Positions 21,332-32,982 of a stretch of 64,000 nucleotides of DNA are shown one piece after another. Numbering within the stretch: position 1 is the first letter of the stretch; each line of letters starts with the position of its first letter. The notes beneath the pieces are model-generated. The model searched no databases and had not been told where the DNA came from. It was given only the letters and a program-made list of their open reading frames with translations. The translations under genes and the position numbers were made by a program. Origin of the DNA: Thinopyrum elongatum (taxonomy: Eukaryota > Streptophyta > Magnoliopsida > Poales > Poaceae); NCBI GenBank assembly GCA_011799875.1, contig CM022298.1:52528318-52592317 (forward strand), read 5' to 3'.

Positions 21332-22116
21332 TGTTATTCAAAAATTCTCCGGTTTCATGTCATTCGGAAGAAGTTTGTTAATAAGACTTGATCAACCTTG
21401 TTAATGGATTCCTTTTGATGGGCATGAGATGGATGAATTTAGAAAGCACAACTTTCTGTACCCACTTTTTACTTTCTGTTATTTAGAATAAATCAAGCAA
21501 AAATAGTATTATTTGTCTATTTTCTGAATTATCCGTGCAATAAAAAATGTCCCGAAAATATAAGTTCTCCAAATGCCCTGAAAATTTAGTATGATTTTTT
21601 ATAGAATATTTTAGAATTTCTAGCACTGAACATGCACCAGGGAGCTGCACCAGTGGGCCACAAGGGTGGAGGGCGCGCCCTACCCCCTGGATGCGCCCCC
21701 TGCCTTGTGGGTCCCACGTGGGTCCCCCTCACTTATTCCAGTACCCATCCACTTCGTCTTCCTCCAAAAAAAATCATCCCGTTGCTCAAGCCCGTGTTCT
21801 TGCTCATCTTGCTGCCATTTTCGATCTCCTTGTGCAAAGCTCCATTTGCAAAACTATTTTGGGGGATTGTTCTTCGGTATGTGACTCCTCCAATGGTCCA
21901 ATTAGTTTTTGTTCTAGTGCTTTATTTTTTGCAAATTTTTGCTGCTGTGGTGACCTTGTTCTTGAGCTTGCATGTCAAATTTATATGGTCCAAAGTAGTT
22001 TGGATGCATGATATAGCCTCTAGACACTTGTAGGAGTAGTTGCTATCAATTTTGTTGAGTTTGATTCACTTTTATTTTTAGTCACTAAAAATTTCAAAAA
22101 ATTTCAGAGGAAGAAA
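21332..22116 (+). other. Gypsy spacer with LTR-like hairpin upstream of ORF1
   Basis: Non-coding. At 21658-21710 the inverted pair 'CCACAAGGGTGGAGGGCGC' / 'GCGCCCCCTGCCTTGTGG' closely matches 35127-35173 in the element's own 3' LTR. Bases before it ('AATAAAAAATGTCCCGAAAATATAAGTTC'-like, about 21540-21570) also echo the LTR's 'AAATAAAAGTTCTCGGAATGACC'. The spacer may therefore hold a decayed U3-like promoter for ORF1. Confidence 0.55.
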
Positions 22117-23199
22117 ATGATGAGGAGATTGTTAAGAGGCTCTTCAAGTCGGGGTTCTAAAGAAAAGGAAAATGAAGAGAAGAAGAATCCCAAGTACAAC
22201 CTTCCTCGCACTGCGGAGGTTCGGCCGTGTGAATGGCCATGTGATGCATTCTTGGAGGCGGCCGAAATTTATGATGGTTTCTATTATTTGGCAGAGAATG
22301 CAGGCATCACCGACTTCCTCAACGATAAGTTTGATCAGTACCTCCTACTCACTAATACTTTCGTGCAAAATTTTCACTTTCATGCTAGGAGATCACCACC
22401 CACGGTAGAATTTTATTTATATGATGAACATAAGGAGATGACGCTTTATGACTTTTGTGAGGTTTGCAAACTACCTTTTGAGGGCAGCGTCGATGAACCA
22501 CGTCATAGAGATGTGGAAGATTTTATTGATGAAGTTACCGTAGGGGAAAGGAGAAAGGTTTCGGAAGCAAGAGTGGCTAGTTTACATTTTCCTGTTTTGC
22601 GCTACTACTCATTATTTGCTGGGAGATGTTTAATTGGTCACGGGGAGAGTGGAGGCCTTAGTGCTCCTGGCCTTGCTATTTTGCTCCATGCTTTACTTCA
22701 TGATAGAACTTTCAGTTTGGGCGCTATGGTTGCTCGACGGTTGAGTTTAAACCATTCGAGGGATCCTATCTTTGGAGGTATCTATGCCTCCCGCCTCGCT
22801 AAACGCTTTGAGATACCCATTAGGCACGAGGAGGAAGAGGAGATGATACTACCCACTATTTACCTAAACTATAACAGTATGGTCTTACATGATTTTATTA
22901 GCGATGATAAGGATAAGAGACTCATCTGTAACCTGGTTTTCAGCCAGAAAACTTGTCAGATTATTACTTTGCCTGCACCTTCTTTGTTTAATATTCATTC
23001 AGGCATGTACCTCATCATGCCCAAGGACATTTATGCATACTGGGAGCCGAGGCGATCCCCAGTTCACGAGCCGGAACCATCACCTGATCCGTATCAGGCG
23101 TCCATTTATCAATGGGAGCCGCAGGAGCTCGCTAACCAGTGGAACCCCCAGGATCCTCCTCAGTATACAGGAGAGGGCTACTTTGATCCATGGGCATAG
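22117..23199 (+). CDS. Athila ORF1-like protein of the gypsy element
   Basis: An uninterrupted 360-codon ORF from ATG 22117 to TAG. A basic Ser/Arg/Lys-rich N-terminus (residues 1-30) is followed by a globular domain containing 'CEWPCDAFLEAAEIYDGFYY', 'FVQNFHFHARRSPPTVEFYL' and 'MTLYDFCEVCKLPFEGS'. A Pro-rich acidic tail starts near residue 310 ('EPRRSPVHEPEPSPDPY'). The family is recognised as ORF1 of Athila-type plant gypsy elements; its biochemical role is not established. The N-terminal charge would suit nucleic-acid binding (inference). Two consecutive ATGs start the ORF. A PPT-like tract lies 20 bp downstream. It is the only full-length open frame of the gypsy element. Confidence 0.85.
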   Translation: MMRRLLRGSSSRGSKEKENEEKKNPKYNLPRTAEVRPCEWPCDAFLEAAEIYDGFYYLAENAGITDFLNDKFDQYLLLTNTFVQNFHFHARRSPPTVEFYLYDEHKEMTLYDFCEVCKLPFEGSVDEPRHRDVEDFIDEVTVGERRKVSEARVASLHFPVLRYYSLFAGRCLIGHGESGGLSAPGLAILLHALLHDRTFSLGAMVARRLSLNHSRDPIFGGIYASRLAKRFEIPIRHEEEEEMILPTIYLNYNSMVLHDFISDDKDKRLICNLVFSQKTCQIITLPAPSLFNIHSGMYLIMPKDIYAYWEPRRSPVHEPEPSPDPYQASIYQWEPQELANQWNPQDPPQYTGEGYFDPWA

Positions 23200-23220
23200 A
23201 CCAACTTAGGCCAAAAGCCT

Positions 23221-23234
23221 AAGCTTGGGGGAGT
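23221..23234 (+). promoter_or_regulatory. Internal polypurine-like tract
   Basis: 'AGCTTGGGGGAGTA' directly after ORF1 matches 'AGCTTGGGGGAGTT' at the authentic PPT before the 3' LTR (34878-34890). It may be a central PPT or the relic of an older element end. Confidence 0.5.
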
Positions 23235-23398
23235 ACGTATTTCTCACCGACATTACATTCATGTTCACACACTCATTCCAATTGTCGGTGCTCATACTTT
23301 TTCATTCTATTATCCATGTTAGTTTATTTCTTTTTCTCGCTTTCTTCTTGTGTGTTTGAAAAACTTTGAGAAAATCCAAAAAAATTAGTTGTAGTTTC

Positions 23399-25530
23399 TG
23401 TAGGGTAATGCAGCAGAAAAAAAAAATTTGACCTACGCATCAGCCCAGGACCACTATGGAGACTACATACAAGGTTTGATCATTTTCGTTACCAACTCGT
23501 AGCGCAGCAGAAGTAGAGTCGATGACAATCGGCGGTGCAGATCCCCGCAGCTAGGATTTACAACCTCCCAACCGCCAGGATGTACTCCCTCATCTGCCCC
23601 TCGGACAGCCCTCCGGGAGGCGGTCGAACAGTCCCTCGGACGGTGTCGCGGACAGCCCTTCGGGAGGACTCACAGAACTCGGACCGTCACTTGGACAGCC
23701 CTTCGGGAGGCACTCTCAAAACAGCCCCTCGGGCACAAAGATCGAAACTACGACCTCTCTACGGGGTTGCACACATACGGTGTCATCTATCCGGCAGGGC
23801 TTCGCCGTCCAGAACTAGTTCCCACCGGAACCCAGACAGCCTTTCGGCTCTGCGAAACTATTTCGCTGGGAGGGAGAGAGAAGCCAGATCATTGCATAGC
23901 ATGTGTATGTGAGAATGGATGATGGTTTGGGCAGCCCCCTCACCTCCTATTTATAGGAAAACCAAGGGGTAGTGTGCCTCCACAAACACCCAAAGTGCCC
24001 ATGCTTTATGTCATACATAAGGGCAAAATGGGGAGGCAAGTGGAGCACCAAATGGTGGAAGGAAGCCTCATGGGGGCCCCCCAATGCCACCAACGAAATT
24101 GGCAGCCCTCTTGGGTGGCCCCACCACCTTCCTATCCATCCATGTCATCCCAAAATATCTTGGGACAAAGCCCAAAATAATGGCTTTCCAAAAAGTATCC
24201 CAAAAAGCACTTTCACTATTCATGACAACATTTTTCAGCGTCCGTTCGAACTGAAAATATTTATGTGGGCTTAGAACATTTCCAGTACCCACTAAAATAA
24301 TTTTCAACGCATTCTGGAACAATTCTAGATTAGTGATTTTCATCTGCGAAAAGCATCTGAAGCGGTTCCGGCAGCTCCGGAACATTTCCGGTTTTTCTTC
24401 CAGAAAATTCCCAAAAGTTTCCAGAATGATTCTGGCACCCTCCAAGAATTATCAGGCATGTGCCGAAACCAATTTGACTTTAAGGTATCCTCTGAAACAA
24501 CTTTTCGGTTTCACCAGAACTCATCCGGTGACCACTTTCTTCGGAACTTTTCCGTTGTCTCCGAAAACTTTTTTCGAAAACTTTCTCTCAGACTCCCTGT
24601 CTAGTATTCAGCAGATAGATGACCCTTAAGCGTGTGACCCTATAGGTTCGGTGAAGTATAGACATGACCCGGAACCCCTTCCGATCAATGATTAACATCG
24701 GAGCCATGGACACCCATATTGACCCCTATACCCACACGAATGAATATTCGAGTGAACCTCCAGTTGCTGTGTGCTATTCCTGTTGCTTCGCGATATGTTA
24801 CAAATACCCGGGGTGAGACATGTTGGCATTCCCGTGGATCAACAACTTGTCCACTATGCCAGTTACCTCGTTACCGGTATCGTTCTCTTTTCTCGTTCCC
24901 GTGTTCCGGCATCCCTGTGATCAAATCACCCTGTGTCTGGCCAGACGATGATGGATACCGTAACACCAAGAGGGCCCAGAGATATCTCTCCATCGCCGGA
25001 GGAGCAAATCCCAATCTTGAGCTATCAAGTTACTTGACATACTTTTCCATGAACCCGTAAGCCGCCGTAATAGCCACCCATTTACGGATGACATTTAACA
25101 AACCCCAAAGTTCATGAAGCAAGCATGAAGAAACTCGATACTCTCATGGTCTAAGGAATCATGCAAACATTAACCATCTTTGTGTTATTAACCATTAACT
25201 TGTGACGAAAGTATCTCATAGCATAACATCAATTCGGGTCGATTCAACACAAATGTTCTTCTAACATTGTGCCCTCAAAGTTGCTGGCATAGACATGCCT
25301 ATGATCAGGAAAACAGAACCATCATGCAACACTTGAGCCAGTCATAGAGGCTTGACTAGGAATACATTTTATCGTTTATTATCCCACACGTGCACATGAG
25401 TTTCCCTCCAAGCCTCGTTTTATTTGTAGACTCGAGAACCATAGCAGTTATAGCATGGAACATAAACCTAATTATGAACATGAAGACAATCAATAACATT
25501 TATTATTGCCTCTAGGGCATATCTCCTACA
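23399..25530 (-). repeat. X1 3' LTR
   Basis: TG...CA ends. It contains three 'ACAGCCCT(C/T)CGGGAGG' units (23605-23715) in the leader half, the TATA motif at 23949-23956, and a U3 rich in 'TTCCGG' / 'CCGGAA' pairs (24360-24560). Confidence 0.95.
23949..23956 (-). promoter_or_regulatory. X1 3' LTR TATA box
   Basis: Minus-strand 'TATAAATA' within 'CCTATAAATAGGAGGTGAG'. The same octamer occurs in all four X-family LTRs (31399-31406, 46116-46123, 53550-53557). Confidence 0.7.
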
Positions 25531-28500
25531 GACTCCCACTTGCACTAGAGTCAATAATCTAGTTAATGCTAATGCACTTTACACCTGTGGCACACCGGTG
25601 TAAATATGCTTCGCTTGTGGTATAGCCTGATGTCCAACGGATCTGACAACTTCAGATCCGTGTGTATCTTTGCATATCCTCGCGTTTCCATGCTTTCACA
25701 AAATTCATATTTTGTGTAGACTTGGCTTTGCATATGTGTGAATCATTGGTCGAAACCTGATTCCTCAGACTGAGCTATGGAGCAACTATCTGCAATAGTG
25801 TCCCATTAACCAAAGCCATCTTGGAACCACACTAAGTTCATGAATGATCTATATGATTCGACAACTTCTTTGTCACTGTAAAAGCGGCAACATACTCCGC
25901 CTCTGTTATAGAATTCGCCACAGTAACTTGTTTTGAACATTTTCCAACTAACTGTGCCACCACATTGTGTGTTACACAAAACCCTCAATTTAAATCAAAA
26001 ATCGCATGGAGAAAAGATGAAGATTGTATCGATGTAGCATTTTACAACGAACTCTTCATGATCTCCGCTTGCGAGAAAACATGTCACCAGTGCTACTCTA
26101 GCACTCAATGACACTTTTCACTGTTGTACTTTGATCAGTACTTTTGATCACTTTGGTATCTATACTCGCAACAACTTTGGGAGTATTGGACATATCTGGT
26201 TGTTATACATACCATGGAATACATGATCAATCCAAACACAAGAGTGTGTGGAATCTCCATCATGTATTTTGCTCATCAGTGTTTTGGGACACCGAGTCTT
26301 GCAAAAACTCTTTCCATGTGACTTCGGCAAGAATCACTCCTTGACGTTTTTAATGCTAAAAGATTGTAGCATTTTGTTAATATGTATCTTTGCTCAGCCC
26401 CATTAGGTAAATCTATCTCCATATATCATCATGCCTAATATAAAGGCTATTTAGCCCAAGCACTTCATCGAAAAACTATTTTCAAATGAAGTCCTAATTC
26501 GTGTCAAGAAATTTATTTCCAATTAACAATGTGTCAAGCACACAATGTTTTTAGAAATATTATTATGCTCCCACTTACTTTCTTGAATCACAAGCATCTT
26601 CGTTACCCATTGATGAAGTCAAAACCCTTTTTGACCATTTCATCAAAACACGAAGATTCCAACTCCATTTTGCTCTCTTCTGTCCATTGCTGGAACTCTG
26701 AAGTTTGCATACTTACTAGCATCCTCTGGACTGACAAAATACCTTGGAATGTAACACATGCAAGCCCTTGGTTTCATTTCCATCATATGGAAATCCTATT
26801 GTCATCCATGTTTCATATCTCATGACTGAAATATGTATTAATTGCTAGTTCAACCCGAACCGAGTTTAAGCATCGCTACGGTGAAACAAACTCATCGTAG
26901 TCAACTCCTTGAACTTGTTATTTTAACAAGTCGAGCTTTATGGATAAAACATTTTTATCCGTATCAGTTTTTAGTTCCACAAATACTCGTTAGACTCTAA
27001 GTCTTCCGAAAGGTGTATCAAGATTTTAATCTTGAAACATTTATATGGAAACTATCTTGGATTGTATTGGTATTCAGCCAATTCCGGAGTCAGGGCCCAT
27101 CAACGCTTCCTTGTGTATCGTAGGTATACTGTTGTCTAACAACAATATCTCGTATGTGCACCTGAGAGGTTTGCACGGGTTTTTTCCTACATGGTTCAGC
27201 TGTAAGTTCGACTGAAGTCCATACATCTCATGTAGAGGCTTCCGTATCAGTCACAGTAGGAAACTCTGGAATCACTTCCAAGGTCTCTTTCCTTTGATCT
27301 GATGACGAAGATACTGTTTATCTCGTTGAGTTGCACTATTCTCCCACTCACCTTTTTGAAAGAACCATTTTCTTCAAAAAGCATACCGTTCTTTGTGGCA
27401 AACCTATTTGCCTCGGCATAGTGAGGGAGGAATACCCAACATTTTGGGATAACCTACAAAGTAGCACTTGTCTGATTTGGAATAGGTTTGTAACCTTTTA
27501 CACAAGCCCCATATTCCAAATGTTTAAGAAAAGATATAACATGGTTGGGCGTACCATACCACGGCGTCATTTCAACAGACCTGATGGTGCTCTTTTCAGT
27601 GTAAAAGTCGCAGTCACTAAAGCATCACTTTAAAAGGGATAATGGCAAATTTATTTATGTCATCTTTGATCTTACCATGTCATAAATGGTTCAATTACAT
27701 CTTCACGGACTTTCCACTTTCAGTGGTGTTCCGGGAGGTGCAAGTTATGAAACCCCTTTCACAACTCATCAGACATTCGCTAAACTTGTAACTCAAATAT
27801 TCCTTTCTGCAATCGAATTGTAGAAACATAATTTTCTTGTTACAATAACTTCTACTTCATATTTGAAAACCTTTTGAATGATTTGAAAAGATCCAGACTT
27901 ACGTCTCATCAAGTAAATATCCATATATCTACTTGAGTCATTTTTGAAGGTAGACAAATCCACTGTTTGCAACAACATTTATCGGACTACATACATCAAA
28001 ATGTATGATCACCAATAAGTTCTTTGCTCGTTCCTTATGGCCTGTGAACGGTATTTCAGTCACTTCTCTTTTCGGAGGAAAGTTGCAAGTGTCAGATGAT
28101 TCAAAATCAAACGACTTCAAAATCCATCATAATGGAATTTTCCATGCGGGTTCCTCCAATGTGACCAAATGCAGTGCCACACATGTGTGGTATTCTTTTA
28201 GTATTGCGACATTTAGCGTCAGTGTTATGGATGTATCATATTACCATCAATATTCATAACATACGTCCCATCGAGAATGGAAGCACGACCCTTCATGTTA
28301 TTCATAATACTGAACAACAATTGTTCTTTTTATGAACAACTCTTTTGCAACAAACATTGTGCAATGGGCTAGAGTGTATGAAACTCTAAAATGAATTATG
28401 AAAGTAAACCCAGAGGTAATGTATTATTATCAATATTCATAACATACATCTCATTCATAATGAAAGTATGGCTCTTATGTTATTCATAACATCGAACATC

Positions 28501-30849
28501 AAAAAGTTCTCTTATGAACAACCTTCTTGCAAGATACCTTATGCAATGGGCTAGAGTTTGTGAAACTCTAAATGAATTATGAAAAATAAATACAGACGGT
28601 AATACACTGATGGAAGGTATAGTAACATTTACTATGTTCCCTGTGTATACCTAAACCTCATTCCTGGCTAGTCTTTCAAGCCATAGTAGTTCTTACATCG
28701 AGTTGCAATAAAATGCAATCGAGCGGGTATCTTTGTGATTAACTCACAATACCCAAGAATTAGTGATTAACATGTTTAACCATAATTCCCAAGAACTATA
28801 TCTTTGACCAGCCTTCTATACATCAAAAACTTGTATGACATTCATACATGAGCTGGATATTCCAGTCTTCTTTCTTTTTGCCTTTATACTTCTAACAGTT
28901 TAACTTTTAGCATTTCTCGTACTCTCAGAAGAAGCACCCAACTTAAGAGTGGCGTTAGCCCTGGACTTCCTAGGCGTGTAAGTCACACTAACACCCTTTG
29001 GACACTTCCTTTCTCTTTAAGTTGTTGTTTTATTCACCTTTCATCATATGACAGGCGTTCTTCTGGATCCCTCTCTTATCAGTCTAATGCATAGTAAACT
29101 CCTTTACTAATAGTTTGCAAACAAACATTGCTTTGGATATCTCATATCTTTTAGCCTTTGTCTGTCTCTGAAAATAATTTTTAGATTCCATGAATATCAC
29201 ATAACTATCCAAACTTTCGATGTTTGGGTCTCATGGAAGCAAATGTATTGCACTTGACTGAAAACGGAATTCTAGCTTTTGGATCGAAGGATGAGAGTCA
29301 CATGATCCATAGCATAAGCAAGAGAATACCGAAAGTATGTGATAGGACAAAGTCTTTCTCGGCACTCTTGAGGACAATCCTCACATTACGTTACCAACCG
29401 TAAAGTTTTAACCAGATATTTAACAGCTATTCAATTTTAATTGGGAAGGTGGAAACGTGAGCCATAATTCTACAACTATTATGCAAATCACACTTAGACA
29501 CTGTTCAAAATTAATTGCACTGAGAATTAAACAAGTTAATTCTACAGTGCGCTCCCACTCAAATCAATATCTCTCATAATTGATTGTGAGCGATTCAAGA
29601 TCCATATTACAATTCAACGCCAAGGATGTATCCATCTCAAGTGACGAGAATTGCAATCGGTAGGCCAACTTGCCAATCACATCTCTATGTGACTCTTGTT
29701 CATCTTTCGATGGGCGTGTTTCGAGCTCAGGACGCTCCTCCAGAATGTCAAGACAACCAAGTGATCTCGCTGCGAGGTCTCAACTCACCCGCCTCACACG
29801 TCCCTAATCATTCACACCCATGTATCCATGTGATGCCCGAAAAGTTAGGTGCCGTGACGATGCTACACTTGGGAGAACACTAACTACTTGATATTTTTGT
29901 GAGAGATCACCCTAATAAAAAGAGACTACCGCGCAATCAAGAAGGGTGCATCATAAGGGATAAACATCTCAGGCAATTCATAATAGCATGATATGGTATA
30001 GCCCTTTCTGACGGAGAAGTCTTTGTATTTCTTCATCTTCGGCATTCGCGTCGGTGTTCACCTTCGCGAAGATTGCCACCACCTTGTCGATGCACCAGAT
30101 AATATTGCTATCTCTATAGCTAATAAAATAAGTGCATTACACAAGGTTGACACGCAGGTCATTTAAAGTGCAATCATATGGCTCCAGCTATCATGCCGAA
30201 TCATGACACGTAGGTCATGTTAATTAATTTACATCATATAGTCATCTCATACATAATCAAATTATTATGAGTACTACTATACCACATCACATGCACATGC
30301 AAACCCTCCTGCAAAACTAAGTTAGATGCCTCTAATCGGTTCATGCAAAAACTTGTTTTTCGTGGCTTCTAAGGTTTCGAAACAAACCGAAGCTACGAAC
30401 GTCCATCATCAAGTATGATAATTCAAGTCGCTAGATTAACTTTCCAGGGTGTATGAAAACCTAGATAATAAAATCTCGAGCCCCATACTAAACTTCGTCA
30501 TACGCATGACCCCCGTGCAGATCATATCTGCATTGCCCTTTCGTCTGCGAAATTTCATCTTTCTTTTTAACTACGGTGGAATTCAATGAACTGTTAGCAC
30601 TTCGTTGATCAATCAGGATCGCGGATTGCCAGAACATTGAAACTCCACCATGCTGTTATCAAGATAAAAATATGCAAATTCCAGGGAAGCAACAAGAACC
30701 TCAGGTAACAGATTTCATCTGCTACCCACACAAATAATTTTCAGTAATAGAACTCATCTACTACCTAATTATATTGTGCAACACCCATACATCTCCATGT
30801 ATTCTAGATCTCAACCTGCATCTATGCATAGCACGGCTCATGATGCCAC
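25531..30849 (-). pseudogene. X1 interior: decayed Copia gag-pol
   Basis: Recognisable minus-strand shards include an integrase segment at 27793-27978 ('SSRYMDIYLMRRKSGSF', cognate of the C1 'LSRYGYIYLMKHKSE' block), the zinc-finger/first-Asp region at 27938-28120 ('IIHFDVCSPI'), RT-like pieces around 26500-26900 and the 'PHHC..NTQC' protease-distal region near 25950. No piece exceeds about 100 codons. Two near-identical 'CATTCATAATGAAAGTATGG'-type blocks repeat at 28240-28560. The same broken arrangement is found in X2, so the damage predates the split of the two copies. Confidence 0.85.
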
Positions 30850-32982
30850 TGTAGGGTATCGCAGCAGAAAAAAAAATTCCGACCTACGCACCAGCCCAGG
30901 ACCACTATGGAGACTGCATACAAGGTTTGATCATTTTCGTTACCAACTCGTAGCGCAGCGGAAGTAGAGTGGATGACGATCGGCGGTGCAGATCCCCGCA
31001 GCTAGGATTTACAACCTCCCAACCACGAGGATGTACTCCCTCATCTGCCCCTCGGACAGCCCTCCGGGAGGCGGTCGAACAGTCCCCCGGACGGTGTCGC
31101 GGACAGCCCTTCGGGAGGACTCACAGAACTCGGACCGTCACTTGGACAGCCCTTCGGGAGGCACTCTCAAAACAGCCCCTCGGGCACAAAGATCGAAACT
31201 ATGACCTCTCTATGAGGTTGCACACATACGGTGTCATCTATCCGGCAGGGCTTCGCCGTCCAGAACTAGTTCCCACCGGAACCCAGACAACCTTTCGGCT
31301 CTACGAAACTATTTCGCTGGGAGGGAGAGAGAAGCCAGATCATTGCATAGCATGTGTATGTGAGAATGGATGATGGTTTGGGCAGCCCCCTCACCTCCTA
31401 TTTATAGGAAAACCAAGGGGTAGTGTGCCTCCACAAACACCCAAAGTGCCCATGCTTTATGTCATACATAAGGGCAAAATGGGGAGGCAAGTGGAGCACT
31501 AAATGGTGGAAGGAAGCCTCATGGGGGCCCCCCCAATGCAACGAACGAAATTGGCAGCCCTCTTGGGTGGCCCCACCACCTTCCTATCCATCCATGTCAT
31601 CCCAAAATATCTTGGGACAAAGCCCAAAATAATGGCTTTCCAAAAAGTATCCCAAAAAGCACTTTCACTATTCACGACGACATTTTTCAGCGTCCGTTCG
31701 AACTAAAAATATTTATTTGGGCTTAGAACATTTCCAGTACCCACTAAAATAATTTTCAACATGTTCTGGAACAATTCCAGATTAGTGATTTTCATCTGCG
31801 AAAAGCATCTGAAGCGGTTCCGGCAGCTCCGGAACATTTTCGGTTTTTCTTCCAGAAAATTCCCAAAAGTTTCTAGAATGATTCTGGCACCCTCCAAGAA
31901 TTATCAGGCATGTGCCGAAACCAATTTGACTTTATGGTATCCTCTGAAACAACTTTTCAGTTTCACCGGAACTCATCCGGTGACCTCTTTCTTCGGAACT
32001 TTTCCGTTGTCTTCGAAATTTTTTTTCGAAAACTTTCTCTCAGACTCCCTGTCTAGTATTCAGCAGATAGATGACTCTTAAGCATGTGACCCTATAGGTT
32101 CGGTGAAGTATAGACATGACCCGGAACCCCTTCCGATCAATGATCAACATCGGAGCCGTGGACACCCATATTGACCCCTATACCCACACAAATGAATATT
32201 CGAGTGAACCTCCAGTTGCCGTGTGCTATTCCTGTTGCTTCGCGATATGTTACAAATACCTGAGGTGAGACATGTTGGCATTCCCGTGGATCAACAACTT
32301 GTCCACTATGCCATTTACCTCGTTACCGGTATCGTTCTCTTTTCTCGTTCCCGTGTTCCGGCATCCCTCTGATCAAATCACCCTGTGTCTGGCCAGACGA
32401 TGATGGATACCGTAACACCAAGAGGGCCCAGAGATATCTCTCCATCGCCAGAGGAGCAAATCCCAATCTTGAGCTATCAAGTTACTTGACATACTTTTCC
32501 ATGAACCCGCAAGCCGCCGTAATAGCCACCCAGTTACGGATGACGTTTAACAAACCCCAAAGTTCATGAATCAAGCATGAAGAAACTTGATACTCTCATG
32601 GTCTAAGGAATCATGCAAACATTAACCATCTCTGTGTTATTAACCATTAACTTGTGACGAAAGTATCTCATAGCATAACATCAATTCGGGTCGATTCAAC
32701 ACAAATGTTCTTCTAACATTGTGCCCTCAAAGTTGCTGGCATAGACATGCCTATGATCAGGAAAACAGAACCATCATGCAACACTTGAGCCAGTCATAGA
32801 GGTTTGACTAGGAATACATTTTATTGTTTATTATCCCACACGTGCACATGAGTTTCCCTCCAAGCCTCGTTTTATTTGTAGACTCGAGAACCATAGCAGT
32901 TATAGCATGGAACATAAACCTAATTATGAACAGGGAGACAATCAATAACATTTATTATTGCCTCTAGGGCATATCTCCTACA
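30850..32982 (-). repeat. X1 5' LTR
   Basis: Same features as the 3' LTR, TATA motif at 31399-31406. The two LTRs differ by scattered single substitutions only, consistent with a moderately young insertion. Confidence 0.95.

Larger units (their letters stand above)
23399..32982 (-). mobile_element. Copia X1: non-autonomous Angela-related element, TSD GTTTC
   Basis: A 9584-bp element on the minus strand. LTRs 23399-25530 (2132 bp) and 30850-32982 (2133 bp) begin TGTAGGAGATATGCCCTAGAGG in element sense and end in CCCTACA. TSD GTTTC lies at 23394-23398 and 32983-32987. PPT 'AGTGGGAGTC' adjoins the 25530 end and primer-binding-like 'TGGCATCATGAGCC' the 30849 end. The 5319-bp interior contains only shards of Copia gag-pol. 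Its host is the 3' non-coding region of the gypsy element. LTRs are nearly identical to each other by eye. X2 (45565-55114) is a sister copy. Confidence 0.95.

Noticed and set aside
23600..23912. 125-codon plus-strand ORF, recurring in all X-family LTRs
   Set aside because: It is antisense to the Copia LTR and its repetition simply reflects the four LTR copies with CCCTTCGGGAGG units.
27331..27633. Conserved plus-strand ORF present in X1 and X2
   Set aside because: It is antisense to the integrase remnant; conservation is explained by the two elements being sisters.
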